Source: Lojkania enalia
Lineage: Eukaryota; Ascomycota; Dothideomycetes; Pleosporales
DNA: 63,109 nucleotides
Assembly: GCA_010094045.1 (NCBI GenBank)
Contig: ML986815.1
Coordinates: forward strand, 2,183-65,291
Direction of reading: 5' to 3'
Part shown: positions 35,547-49,546 of the stretch, piece by piece
How positions within the stretch are numbered: position 1 is the first letter of the stretch
How the letters are laid out: each line of letters opens with the position of its first letter
Notes under the pieces: model-generated
Seen by the model: the letters and a program-made list of their open reading frames with translations, nothing else
Database searches by the model: none
Told to the model about the DNA's origin: nothing
Translations under genes and position numbers: made by a program

Positions 35547-38500
35547 TTATATAGAAGAACTTAATACTACTAGTAACAGCCTCTTTAATAATATCACATC
35601 AATTATTTATTTAAATATATCTAAGTCCAAAATACACCCAATTTAATTTAGATTATAATACTTATATACTATTATATTAAATTATTTAGTTATCTAGATA
35701 GGATTTTAGAAACCTTCTATTAATTAAAGCCTTTAGGTTTAGAACTTTCTATCTTCTACGATTAGGATTGCCTTTAGAAAAGTCGCATAGAGTACGCCTA
35801 GGTAGAAACTTAAAGACTACTAATAACCTATTAGAATTAGAGGTAACCGCTAATATTTGACTATAATTCACCTTCTAATTCCTATACTAGAACCGATATA
35901 TGCGTAAGTTATAATAAGAGTAAACTTCTATCTACGCGTGTAGAACAACTATTACCTCTTATAGGGGGCCCTGTAACAGGCAGACCCCTTTTTATAGGGC
36001 CTATAATAAAGAACCTATCTAATTTAGAGGAAAATTAGAGTAAACTAACCTTTAAGGAATAAATCGCAATTTTATAAGAGGAGATTATACGCTTAATATA
36101 ATAGAGAACTATTAGTTCTAATTAACCTCTATAAACTACTAAATTAGAACTAATAATACGCTAAGAAACTTTTACGACTTCTCTAGTAAGAAACCTCTTA
36201 GCTACCTTTAAGTCCCCTTAAGCCTACCTTACTAAATATATACTTAAGATTAAAAGCCTTATAGATAGTAGTAAACCTATATTTAAATAATAGTAAGCCT
36301 TAATCTTAGACCAACTCGAGATTAATATAGATTACTATCCGATAGAATATATATATATAGTATTAGTATAGAGATATACCTCTAGTACTACGAAAGGGTA
36401 TCTAGAACTAAAATACTTAGCTAAATTAGACTAGTATTAGTTTAAGAATACTAAAAAAATAATTTCGCTTCTACAATTATATTTTATTATAGGTAATAAA
36501 GAGATAGAGGCACGATAGGCGTTTTAGATCCTAAGAATAAATAAGAGAGAAGTATTTCTAACTTTTAAAACTCGCTTTATTAGTATAACTATTAGGGGAT
36601 CTGTATTCTAATCTAAATAGTTCTTCTACCTATAAGATAAGATTCTCCCTAGCCTAAAGATACTAAACCTTAGCTTTAAGCTTATATAAAAAGGTTCCTT
36701 TAACGCTATAGTCGCCTATTTAATAGCCTATAATATAGAAAGGAGGAGTATTTTTAACCTTCTAGAATAAACTACTAGCCTATAGATTATAGCTAAAATA
36801 AATTTAGATCGGTACTAGAAGGTTTCTAAGAGTTTATCTAAAATAACCTATAATTTAATACCACCCTAATCTACCCTAGTATTAATACCTCGTTCTATTA
36901 TAATCATTTTCTAACTATTTAGTAAGACTCCCGCACCTAAAAGATATATAATTCTAGATAATTACTATAATTATAGTAAACTAGAATATTTTACAAACGA
37001 ATATATAGTCCTTAAAATATAAGAAATAGAGGTTAAATAAGAGGAGATTAAGGAAGAAGAGTTTCTAGACGTAAGTAAGTACTACCTAGATAGTTCTTGG
37101 GTGGGAAATAGAGACATCTAGAAAAACTCTCTATTCTAGACTTAAATAAGTATAATTTATTAAATATCGATTTGTTATATTTATTTAGAGGAAAGTACTT
37201 CTAAATCCCTACTATTTTATATTTAAAAGGCGTTAGTATACAACTAAACGCCCTTATTAATACTAGCGCTTAAAGCTTCCTATTCCTTAATTCTACAGTA
37301 GCTAGATTACTCTTCTAAACTCTATATATATTAATACAGCGCTTACCCTTTAAAATTATTGTTAAAGGTTTTCAGGACCGAATCTAAACCCTAGTTAATT
37401 AGTATATCTACTTACACCTATAAATTAATAGAAGAACTATCCGAAACTACCTATTTATTATTATAGATTTAGGTACTTAGGATTATATTATTAGTATTAA
37501 ATAGTTATATTATTTTTAACTCTAGCTAGATATAGATAAGAATTAGATTATATAACCCTCTAAGTATTCTACTACTTATAATTCTTTACCTCTTCTTCTT
37601 ATATAATTAATTTAGCCAGCACGCGATAAGGAGGTAGAGCTAGATATCTAGCAATATAACGCTCTATAAGAAAAGGACTAGTATTAGTAGTCTTATAGTT
37701 CGACTATCTATTGTATTAAGAGTCTACTAAAACTACTAAAACTATATTAGTCTTTTATAACTTATAGTTTAAATAAGCCTAAAGCTCCCGCACGCCCGAA
37801 TATAATAAAGTCTAAACCTAATTCAAAGAAAGTTTATTCTCCTATTATTACTCTTATCTTAGCTAATACTTTCTACTTTAATATAAAGAGGAAAGAGAAC
37901 AAGTTTTTCTCTATATCTCTATACGAAATTAAGTAGCTAATTAAAAATAAGTAAGTTCTAGAGCTGGAAGATAAGGCTAAAAATAAAGTACTAGTAAATC
38001 TCCGATTACTATCTAAATATTATAAGTATTAGAATATATTTAGTAAAACTACGGCTTATTAATTATTAGAATACCGCTCTTATAATTATAAGATTATCCT
38101 TATAGAATCCCTCCCTAATAATTACAGCCCGTTATATAAGTAGAATATTAAAGAGCTGGAGGTAACTAAAAAGTATATTATAGATAATCTATAGTATAGG
38201 TATATCGAGTAGAGTTAAAGCCCCTTTATATTTCTAATTCTTTATATCTATAAACTTAATAGCGACCTATATATCTGCGTAGATTATTATAAACTTAATA
38301 TTCTTACCCGTAAGAATATATATCTAATACTATATATAGATAAACTTTTATCTAGGCCTATTAAAGTAGTAATCTTTATTAAGTTTAATATTCGTATAGC
38401 CTTTAATAAGATTAGAATAGATCCTAGTTCTAAGGAATATACTACCTTTCAGACTCGATATAGAATCTATAAGTATAAAGTTCTATCTTTTAAATTATAT

Positions 38501-39422
38501 AACAACCTAGCAACTTACTAGTACTATATAAATAATATACTAATCAACTATTTAGATAACTTCTATATTACTTACCTAGATAATATCTTTATCTACTCTA
38601 AAGACGAGGCGATATATACTATCTACGTTAAGAAAGTTCTTAAGAGATTACGTTAAGCAGGGTTATAAGTTAATATTAAGAAGAGTAAATTCTATATTAC
38701 CTAAACTAAATACCTTAGCTACATTCTCTTAAATAAAGGCCTTAAGGTTAACTTAAAGAAGGTAGAAGTACTGCGTAACTAGTAGCTACCTACTATTATA
38801 ATAGGTGTAAAATCCTTCTTAGGTTTTACTAGATTCTACTAACAGTTTATACCGGAATTCTCGCGTATCGTAAAGCTAATTATCGTACTATAGAGCCCTA
38901 TAACCCCTTTTATATAGACTTTAGAATATAATATTACCTTTAAGAAATTAAAGTTAGCCCTATTAAGTATACCTACTCTCTACTACTTTAACCCTACGTT
39001 AGAAATAAAAATGGAAACTAATACCTCTAATAGAGTAGTTGTAGAAGTACTATTATAGAAATATTCTAATAGAAAATAGTATCTTATAGCGTTCTATAGT
39101 AAGGTTCTATCCAGTTCGGAACTAAACTAGAAGATCTATAATAAGAAACTATTCGCAATCGTTACTATGTTTAAATAATAGAGGGTAGAACTTACTTTAG
39201 TAGCTACTAGGACTCTAGTATATACCAATTATTACTTACTTAAATATTTTATAACTATAAAGATATTTAATATTTGTTAAGTTTATTAGACTAAGGAATT
39301 AGTTTAGTATTAGTTCTAAATCGAGTATACTCTAGGTAAAAATAATATTAGAATAGACATTCTTAGTTATCGCGAATAAAATATAGAAAACTTAAAAGTA
39401 GCTTAAACTAATAACCGGTTAA

Positions 39423-39635
39423 TGTAATAGGCTAGTATAATAGATTACAGCGTAGCAACAATAGATAGAGTAGTAGAGCTAAAATATTCGTATATTCAGT
39501 TCTCTTAAAAAAGAGATAGCTGATAAAAGAGAGATAAATTGCTACTATCCCTGCAGGGTACGATTCAGCTATTTTAACCCTAGGTTAGGTAACTCTATAT
39601 TATTAACCCGTGACTTAAAGCTATAAGATATTATA
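39423..39635 (-). repeat. 3' LTR of element E (213 bp)
   Basis: Starts TGTAATAGGC with the TG still intact. Partner 46292-46504. Confidence 0.88.
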
Positions 39636-40204
39636 TTATCTCTCTTCTTAGAAGGCTGTTGTCGCGACAGCTTATAGAGGATAAATATCGCCAGAATAGA
39701 CTAGTAGAGCTACCCTAAGATGGGTGCTATTATATAATCTTAAGTTCCTTCTAGGTTAAGTAGTATATCGTTACTACTACTTTCACCTTCACCTAGTAAC
39801 ATCGACCCTCAGAGAATCTTCATTACTTACTACCTAGAGCGGTATAAGTAAACGGCGCTAGTAGAGTAAACGCTAATTATAAAAACGCTACTCCCCCCGC
39901 CTATTCTACTTCTTTAATCCTTATACTTCCTCAACCGCCTTAATAAGTATAATTCCCTCAGTCTTCAGCTGCGCATTTAGTACAGTTGTTATAGCTCTGT
40001 ATAGGATATAATAGAGTACTTCGTAGCTAATAAGGGCTAGTAGATACGTATACTCGCTGCCCGCGCCGCCCGCCGCCCATTTTTCTATTCTCGCCACGCT
40101 TCTCTGTATATACCCCTCTCGCGCCCTCCTCAGCGCCTTTCTAGTCTATAAACAGCTAATTTACGCCTAACAGGTCTATAGCGTAAAATATAGTACTTGC
40201 TCCA

Positions 40205-40640
40205 GTCTGGAAGCGCTGCATCGAGGAGGCTAAGAGTAAGAAGCCCTATACTATCTACTGTTTCTACTATCTAAAACGTCTAGCTCGCGGTAAGCTATAT
40301 AAAGCAGATAGTAACTGCAAATTCGCTTCTTCAGACCTGCTTATAGCAGAATATCTCTACAAAGGTATTTAATATAATATCTATCTCTACTACCTTAAAA
40401 AGAATAATAAGGATTGTTTTAAAGTACGTTCTGGGCTAATATAGCACACTCTAACCTTCTTACAGCTAATATATCTATAGCCGGACCCATCCACGCTAGA
40501 GTATATTGTAAAGGTTAATTAAGCTATTAAAGCCCTTATTACCGCCCGTATTAGTAGTAATAAGACTTAACTAGTCTAAAAGGTTTAAGATGCTGCTTAA
40601 ACGGTGGTTAAGTAGACTTAGATATACGTTCTAGCCCTTT
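40205..40640 (+). pseudogene. RIP-damaged open frame antisense to gypsy E pol
   Basis: In one plus-strand frame about 60 codons run without a stop (includes KRCIEEAKSKKPYTIYCFYY and LLIAEYLYKG), and another 80 or so have stops only of TAA/TAG type that RIP makes from CAA/CAG. No frameshift and no TGA seen. The content is Lys/Cys/aromatic rich, perhaps a small DNA-binding domain; I do not recognise the family. It lies downstream of E's integrase in the opposite direction, where some fungal and plant gypsy elements carry extra antisense genes. It could also be an unrelated captured fragment. Confidence 0.4.
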
Positions 40641-43600
40641 TTTGCACATTCTGGTACTAATAGCAATATCTAGGCTCGGTAAGAAAGATTCTAACTTCCT
40701 ATTCGCCTATAACAGCAAGAATAGGAAAACCTTGTCTAGAATTAAACTTACTAACTAGGACTATATTAAGATTGGTATAGCGCGCAAGCGCAAGGCCGAG
40801 GAGAATCTTCTTAATATAGATAACGATAAATATGCTAAAGTAAAGGAAACAAAGTCCTCTATAAGTTAATCCGGACTATATTGTACCGTATTATTCTATA
40901 CTAACGCTTTTAGCCTATTCGCCCTGTTAAAAAGGCTCGACCGAGTTGTAGTAGGGGAAAAGGTTGTAGTAAAGCATAAATATTAGTGGATAGTAGTTTT
41001 TTTTCGGATATTAACAGGTTCTCCGGCGTTTCTGTAGATATAATACCCCAGTCAAGCATCTTATAGCCTAGGTTAGCGCTATATTTGGAATAATATAATA
41101 TTTCCATCTCCTATATGCTATTCTAGTCTATAATATACTATAATACAGTTCTTCTAGTATTAACAGCGGGAATTACCGCTTTTTATAATTACTGAAGAAC
41201 CTATATTAATATATAAGGCTAACTTTATAGGCACTTATTCCTAAACCTTATTTATATAACTTTAGTCTAGTAATAGCGCTATTAAACACCTATAAAAAAC
41301 CTTAATTTAAGGAAAACTAGGTAAAGGTAGCTATATTAACTAGAAAGTTTATATAAAGGTTATACTTTAAAATAACTTAACTATCCTTCTTCTTTTTCAA
41401 AGAGCATCCACGGTCTTTAATAGGTTTACTTAATCTCTTTAGTTTAATACCCTTCTTTTTCTAGAATACTTATAGAGCGTTAGTACTAATATTTGCTCCT
41501 AGCTCCTAACTATTCTTAGAGTCTGGGTAGTTCTTCTATTTAACTAAGTATTCTTATACTCTAACAGAGTTTTACTTTTACTTAATAATGCGATTAATTT
41601 TATATATATCATCCCCAAATTAACGTAAAGTATCTTATATTAGGCTATCTAGACTCTAAATAGGCCCTTTTAGGTTATACAGTTCTAGTAAAGATATATA
41701 AAATATTAGATAGATACTACCTAACTCTAGAAGGTTAATCTAGTAGGTTATAGGCGTTATAACCTTTATTACTGTACTAGGTCTAAAATACTTCTAATCC
41801 AATTTCTTCTTAGGACGGGTTAACTTAATATATCGATTTAATACCAGCACCTTATCTCCTATTACTAGAGATAAGTATATTCTCTTCTTATCTGCGTATT
41901 TCTTTTAATAAGCTATTATAGTACTAATCTTCGCTTTATATTTACTTTGTAATACTAGTACTTTAGCTACTATACCTCTTGCTAAAGGAGCTTCTCCCTC
42001 TTCTAAAGGCTCGCCTAGCTAATTAGATCCTCGGGGATCTGCACTATAGTAAACGCGAAAAGGTAAGATAGTAGTAGTTATATAAGCGCTGTTATTATAC
42101 GCAAACTCCGCTATAAACAGCTAAACTACTTAATTATCTTACTCTAAGTAGTAGAAATAATGTAAATACTACTTAAGCGTCTAGTTTTATCTTTCTATTA
42201 GCCCGTCGGTCTCTAGGTAATAGGCTAAACTAAGACCTCGCTGAGACGCTAAATAATAGTAAAAGGTCTTCTAAGATTTTAACTTCGTTAGAATACTGTA
42301 GTTGGATATTATTAACTCTAGGATATTATATAGTTGGATAACGTCGCGTATCTAAACCTATATTAGGTTTTCTATAGTTTAGGTGGAGATAGTAGGGATA
42401 TAATAGGCTATTTTAGTTAACTGGTTGACAATAACTATAATTAAGTCGTATACTTGACTAAGGAATAGACTTAGAGGGAGTTCTATAATAAAATCAAACG
42501 TAACTTACTCCTATAGTCTACTTAGTACAGGTAACAGTTGTAATAGGCTATAAGGCTTATACCTAGAAGTTTTTACTCTTTTGTACCTTAAATAATCCCG
42601 ATAGTAGGCTTTAATATTATCTCTTATACCTTTCTACTAAAATTAACACGATACTCTCTTATATATTTTTATCTATCCTCTATAACCTGCTATAGGGTGG
42701 TTATATGCCTAGTTAAGAGCGTTTTGCCTCTTTTAGAGCGTTATCAGCTCTATCTTCCCTTTATTACCTTCTTTAGCCTACTCCGGGCCGTTGTAGTATT
42801 CTTAGTCTAAGGAAGGGGTTTCTTCTACTTCCTGAATAGGAGAAAAATCTTTCTAAGTAGTCTATACGCGGGTTACTACTATTAAGATCTTAAGGATCTT
42901 AGTACTATTATTCTAGTCTAAATTAGTTCTTTCTACCCTTTTAGGGCTAATCTTAGCGCGTATGGGTTTAATATATCTTATATTAGACTTCTTCGAAGGT
43001 GCTTGTGCTTCCTTTATATAGTCTAGTTAATGTGATAGTCCGTCAGCTGGGTTGAGTTTACTAGGTTAGTAGATAAGGTTATAATCGTACTTAGTAAGCT
43101 TGAGATACGATTATATATATTAATAGACTAAAGTCTTCGTTTCTATAAACTAATAGAGGTTATTATAGTCTATATAAAGGTTGAACATAACTTCTTATAG
43201 GTACTAACGCTAGTACTCTAAGCTTTCTACTATTACGAGTAGTTTCTAGTTATACATATTATAGTTATATTCTATCGTACTAAACTTTCTTAAAAAGAAA
43301 TCGATAGGTTACTATATTATCTTACCTACTTGCTCTTCTATAAGCTGGCTAAGAATTCCTGAAATAGCGCCCCTAAAAGTATTAACCTTAACCCTTATAG
43401 GCCGAGTTGGCTTATAATAAGCTAGGATAGGAACGCTTAAAAAAGCTTCCTTTAACTGTTAAAAGGCCTCTAGTCCTTCTTAACTAATATCTAGCTCTTA
43501 ACTTTCTTCTCTTCTCTAGGTATAGCCTCCTTTAGCGGCCTTTAGCCCCTTTTAGGTTAATCTTGTTAAAGGTAAGATAATCCTTAAGAATCCCGTAATA

Positions 43601-46291
43601 AACCTATAATAGTAGTTTATAAATCTAATAAAAATCCTTATATCTTATATAGTTTACGGGACTAGTTAATCCTAGATAGTTTTCAACCGGGAGTAGTTAA
43701 ATTTAATCCCCTTAGGGCAAATAATAAACTTTAGGTAGTCTATTTCTCTAGTATAGAAGTTATACTTACTAAGTTTTATAAAGAGCTTAGCCTTATATAG
43801 TCTCTAAAGTACTTCCTTAACATGCTTAATATGTTCCTCTTCTATATTAGAGAAGATTAAGATATTATTTAAGTATATAATATATATTATATTAATAAGG
43901 CTAGTAAGCGTCTGGTTAATATACGCTTAAAATTAGGCTAGTATATTTGTTAGGCTAAACGGTATAATAGTATACTTAAAAGAACCGTATCTAGTATAAA
44001 ACGCGGTCTTCTATTTATCTCCTTTCTTTATCCTAATTCTATAGTAAGCTTCTCTAATATTAAGCTTAGTATAGTACTTAGCTTGCGCTAGACGCTCTAG
44101 CGACTCTAAAATTAGGGGAAGAGAGTGCTGATTACGTATAGTAATCTTATTTAGGCCTCTATAATCTATATAGAGCCTTAAACTACTATCCTTCTTCTTT
44201 ATAAAGAGGATCAGTACGCTAGTAGGCGATTAGGATCTCCTAATCCATCTACGTTATAAGTATTTATCTAGATACTTCCGGAGATACTGAAGCTTAACTA
44301 AAGATAAATTATACAGCGGTTAATATAGAGGACTAGTTTCTTCTAGCAGGTTTATAGCTAAATCTTAAGGCCTATACTCTATAAGCACCGAGGATTGCTT
44401 TTTATTAAATACATCCTTAAAATCGGTATACTCTAGCCGTAATTAGCCCGTTTTAGCGCTAATTTCATCTACTATAGCTACTGAATTGACTAGGCATATA
44501 TAGATATCTACTTTACTACCTGTAATAGTCTCCGCGAACTCTTCTACGTCTTCTAGTACTACCTTATAGAACCGGGGCAAGTCTATAGCCTTTACCCCCC
44601 TAAAGAGTATCTTTCTACTAAAAAAGTTTAATTTCGGATTATAATCCTGTATCTAGGGTATTCTAAGGTAAACCTTATACCCTTTAAGGTCTAATATTAT
44701 AAACAGTACCTTATAGACTTAAACCTTACTACGCGAGTCTCTAACGGCGACCTTTATAATAGTAGTTCTATATATTAGGATCTTAGAGCCGTTCGCAGCT
44801 TCTACTATTAACTTTAGTAGTAGATTAATTTTTAGGCTATGCTACTTTATAAGTATAGTATTAAGAAGATTTAGTTGCGCACCCGGGTCGATTAAACAAT
44901 TATTCTTAGCTAAACCCTCTACTACTATCTTAACTATAAGTAACTTTATAGGAGTTTAAAAAAGCAATTTATATAATTTTCCTAGCTTCTTACTCTCCCT
45001 AGAGAGTTCGATATAGGCTAGAAGAGAGGAGCTTAGTCCTTCTAACCTTTACCTTTTCCCGACTTCTATTCGGGAGCTCCTTTAGACTTCTCTTTCTTCT
45101 AGAGATAGTTAGGAGATTTATAGCCCTCCTTTTTATATATCTAATATATAATAGAAAGCTGCTCTAGGTAGGTATTACCTTTCCTAGACCTCTTTAGGAG
45201 TTTCTAGCCCTTTCTAGCCTTCTTCGGAGTACTATTACTCTCCCCTAAAGTATTAGACCCTCACCTCTTATGATTGCTTATATTACGCCTCTTTTACCCC
45301 TTATAAAGCTTTTAGTAACGCCTAAAGACTATATTCGCGTGTTCTTCCACCTCTAGCAGTATCTAAAGCTATAGTCTTAGGAGGAGATCTAAATCTCTCC
45401 TTATCAGCTTAGATAAGGCTAAGATGAACTTATTTACTATACGGTCTTTATTTATCTCTCTAACTTCTTCCTATAAAGGTCTTATATAGTTTAATAAGTT
45501 AGTTGGAGACTGGCCTATTCTTTATCTACACCTTTTTAAGGTATCGAAAGCTTCTTACCTTTATTCTAATAGAGTTCCTAACACGCTTAGCATCTTTACT
45601 TTTAAAATATCTTATATAAGGATCTAGTATGTACTCTTTCGGCATTCTATAGTTTTATATATCTCCTATAAAGTCTTTAAAGACTCTAAGATATACCTAG
45701 AAATAAAAGTAACTTTCTACCTTTCTATTTAAAAGTCTGCCGGCGACTAGATAAAGTACTTTTTATAGTTTTAGACCTATTGGTTATAGTCTATACAATC
45801 CTTTTTCTTGTAGGTATAAGGAGGTTCGGGGCGAGGAAGGTTAGCTTAGATAGAGATAGTTCGCGGCAGCTGTACTTCCTCTAGTATAATAATAGCTAAA
45901 TCGATTGTAGAGATGTTACTTACTTTATATTATTACTTTATCTCCCATAGCTATTTAAGATCCTTCTAATTTTATTCGCCTTATATCCATCACTACAGTC
46001 TTTTCAAGTCTTCAGCATCCGCGTCCTACTCTATACTACTCTAGGCCGGAGAGCGCTGGATAGTACCGCAACTCTACAATTCTTTAGATATTCGATAAAT
46101 ATTTGCTCTAGTCTACTCTTCCAGCTAAATAAGTCCCTTACTAGCTCTAAGGTCAGCGTCTCGCCCGTTACTAGATGTTGGGGTCCTTATACACCCGGCT
46201 GAGCCGGCTGTTAAGCTGAGAGGGGTAGGAGACGTATTTATAGTGTCGGAAATTGCTGCTAGGCTGCTCTAAAGAGTTAGAGCAATTCGAA

Positions 46292-46504
46292 TATAATAGG
46301 CTAGTATAATAGATTATAGCGTAGTAATAATAGATAGAGTAGCAGGGCTAAAATGTTTGTATATTCAGTTCTCTTAGAAAAGAGATGGCTGATGAAAGAG
46401 AGACGAATTGCTGCTATCCCTATAGGGTGCGATTCGGCTATTTCAACCCTAGGTTAGGTAACTCTATATTATTAACCCGTAACTTAAAGCTATAAGATAT
46501 TATA
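46292..46504 (-). repeat. 5' LTR of element E (213 bp)
   Basis: Keeps more CA/TG (for example GATGGCTGATGAAAG) than the left copy. GTTAA follows. Confidence 0.88.
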
Positions 46505-49267
46505 GTTAAGAGTCCTACTTAGACCGTATTAACTTTACCCCTAAATTAATACTAAATTAGCCTAATCTTATATTACCTAAATAATAACTTAAGTAGCTAT
46601 ACTAAATATTATTGAAGGTTAGAAGTAGGTTATATTACTAGACTCTCTAGAGTTAATCGACGTATTATTATAGGAAAACCAAGTCTCCTTCGCGTAGGAA
46701 CGCACACTTTTACCCTACAAGTATTAGATAGAGAATAGACTACTCCTCTATAATAATTGCTTATATATTCTATTAGATTTAGGCCTTTATACGCGACTTA
46801 TATAAGAGACTTATAACTAAGTATCCTCCACACACCTAAACGCTACTAAAACCTATTAGTTACTATCCCAGAAGTACTACTAGAAGGGTATAGAGGCTAC
46901 TTATAAACGATATATACGGAATTGCATCCTATACTATAAAACTTATCTAATATAAACCCGAGCCCTAGGTTTTATCTACCTACTTCTTATACTAAATTAA
47001 CTAATATAGTATCTATATATTAACTTTAAGAATTTCTCTATAGATAAGTCCGGATATAATTAGATTATAGTAGTAATTAATCGCCTATCTAAATAAGCGG
47101 TATCTATTCTCTACTATTATATAATTAACGTACGGGGAATGGCCGAATTATTTATTTAATAGGTGTACCGCTTTAGCTATACGCCCGAAACTATTATTTT
47201 AGACTAAAGATCTTAGTTTATATCTAGTTTCTAGTCCGAATTCTACTATATCTTAAGCGTAAAGATTAAACTATCTACTACTTATTATAAAGAGACTGAT
47301 AGATAGATAGAGATTATAAATAAGTATATTAATTAGAAACTGCGCTCTTTCGTATCCTTCTACTAGAATAACTAGAGTTCTCTATTACTTATAATCGATC
47401 GAGTATAAGTAATTCTGCTCTATATAACTATCGGAATATCCCCGTATTAGATCTTATATGGATTTAAGCCCTGTTAGAGTTAGGATTGAAAATATTCTAT
47501 TAATCCTATTACTATAACAGACAAATTAAATTATAAGAACGCCTTAGCTCTAGTAACTTGTATATATATAGCCTAGGAAACTGTAAAGGCTAATATTAAA
47601 AAGGCTTAGAATTGTATATAATCTATTATTAACTATTATTAGTAACCGATTGATTAGTAGATTAGTAATATAGTCTACCTAAATACTAAGAACCTTACGG
47701 TCTAGAGACTAAGCTGAAAGCTATCTAATTAATAGGAGGGCCCTTTTAAAGTACTAGAATAGGTTAGAAACTTATACCGTTTACAGCTACCTCTAAAATC
47801 GAGAATATATAATATCTTCGCACTAAACCTACTATATAAAAATCCCTAGGACCTTCTACTAGGGTAAGAAGCTCCGAAACCACCTACTATCGCTATTAAG
47901 GGGGTAGAAGAGTAGGAGGTTAAGGAAATACTAGCTAGTAAGCTATATTATAAGACCCTCAAATACTATATAAAATAGGTAGGATATAATTCCAACCCGG
48001 TCTAGTATAAAGCCTTAAATTTTATAGGTTTACCTTATAAGTTAAGGGCTTTTTATAATAAGTATCCGAATTAGCTAAGACCCCTAAAAGCTCTAACTAA
48101 ATAGATTAAGGTATACGAGGATAGTATAGAGAATATAGATTATCTAGTAGACGATAATATATAAGAGTTGAGTAGTAGATTAAAAAACTAAAGTATAGGC
48201 CTAAAATTACTCCTCTATAAAATCTAGAGGGTCTAATAGCAGGCTGTTAGATACCTCCCTAGTCCTCTCCTCCTCTACCCTCTTTCCTCTTCTTTCCCTC
48301 TAGACTCCCCCTAAACCTCTTCTATCTTATCTTTAGCCGCCTGAGAGCGCCGCGATATCAGCTTAAAGGCTAGATACTAAAGCCTCTAGAGCCGAAACCT
48401 GATAGAGCAACTTAGTACTCTAGTAGAATAAAGCTACCTAGATACTAGCTATAGAAAAGCTATCTTCCTAACTCTTTACAACCTAGGCTATAAGCGCTAG
48501 GCTATAAGCGGACTCCGAAATAGCCTTAAAGGCCACCTTTTTATCCTTCTTATCCCCTGCGTATCGAGCTACTATCTATAGTTTAAGATAGCCCCAGAGG
48601 ACTAGAAACTCCTCCTTATAGTAGAAGAGGATCTATAAGTATATTAGTAGTAAGTATCCTACTAGTATTAGATATAATTTATATAGGGTTGTACTTTTTA
48701 TTTTACAAGGTGTAATACTTGCATTTTTTTAATCTTAGAGACTAAAAGGAAAATATTATATACTACCTGCGGGCGAGTATACGCGTAGCTTAAAGGTAGA
48801 TAACTTAAAAGGCTTCTAAAGAGGTTCTAAAAGGTAGGTAGAGTAGTATATTAATTAATTTTTTTTATGAGGTATTAGTAATACTTTAATAATTAACGGT
48901 TCTAGGGACGCGTAATAATATATATAGAGTAGAAGTTATTATTTAATTAAAGAAGCTTAATTAATAGCAACCTGGTAATATATTAAGACTAGTAAACGCT
49001 TGTTGCTATACGCGACGAAATTGTAATATTAATAAACCGTTATAATAGTAGTTACCAGCCGATATATAGGTCAATTATACTCACCGCGAAAACTTTACTT
49101 AATATTATGTTAATAAATACATCTCTATAGGCAACTGTATATATTAGCTCTTACTAGTAAATACCTCCTTAAAGAAATTTCTTTATACTGGAACCTATCT
49201 ATAATAGCCCCGATTCCCTCCCAAACTAGTATAGATAGAGACTATCAGCCTATAAGGAGGGGGGTAG

Positions 49268-49546
49268 TATAATAATGCAAAGAAATCGTTCCACGAAAAG
49301 CTTTATATATAACCTTATCCTAAAGTTTTTTACTTATCTTATCCTACCCCTAGTTCTACCCCTTTTCCCTTCTGTATATAGTTGCACACTCCCTTATAAG
49401 TAGCTTAATAGTTCTTCTATATCCTTTCGTATAAGGCCTATAGGTGTTAATAGAATTTCTAGGTCCCTAAACCCCTATATACTCCTATATACCTCTAAGT
49501 AGATTCGTGCCGTATTCAGACCTATTATCTTACCTATACTGTTATA
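49268..49546 (+). repeat. 3' LTR of element H (279 bp)
   Basis: Follows the polypurine tract ending at 49264. Less mutated than the 5' copy in places (keeps ATGCAAAG and TTGCACACTC). Confidence 0.87.

Larger units (their letters stand above)
39423..46504 (-). mobile_element. Element E: RIP-mutated Ty3/gypsy, 7.08 kb, minus strand, innermost full element
   Basis: 213-bp LTRs (39423-39635 and 46292-46504) with a perfect target duplication GTTAA (39418-39422 and 46505-46509). Coding is on the minus strand: RT near 44150-44290 (ILFIKKKDSSLRLYIDYRGL, the gypsy RT motif almost intact), integrase near 42180-42230 (SLAYYLETDGLIER, family HPQTDGQTER). Gag should lie at about 44900-46250. Between integrase and 3' LTR (39636-41350) is an unusually long trailer with a plus-strand open frame (separate entry). 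Inserted in the RNase H-integrase interval of element H. Confidence 0.87.
35268..49546 (+). mobile_element. Element H: RIP-mutated Ty3/gypsy with chromodomain-like tail, split by gypsy E
   Basis: 279-bp LTRs (35268-35546, 49268-49546) with TTATA outside each end (35263-35267, 49547-49551). Without E the element is about 7.2 kb. Plus-strand order: gag around 36000-37000, ending with a CCHC knuckle in which RIP turned Cys codons into Tyr (YYNYSKLEYFTNEY, about 36955-37000); protease about 37150-37560; RT with ICVDYYKLN, YLDNIFIYS (YLDD) and IPEFS; RNase H FYSKVLSSSELN near 39090-39130; integrase after E (VINRLSKQAVSIPYY, SDQRSQFISSF) near 47070-47240; a chromodomain-like tail near 48000-48060. 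Polypurine tract AAGGAGGGGGG before the 3' LTR. Inserted in element G between integrase and RT. Confidence 0.88.

Noticed and set aside
40910..41107. A 65-codon open frame on the minus strand
   Set aside because: Lies in the trailer of gypsy E, shows no recognisable motif, and the opposite strand has the better frame nearby.
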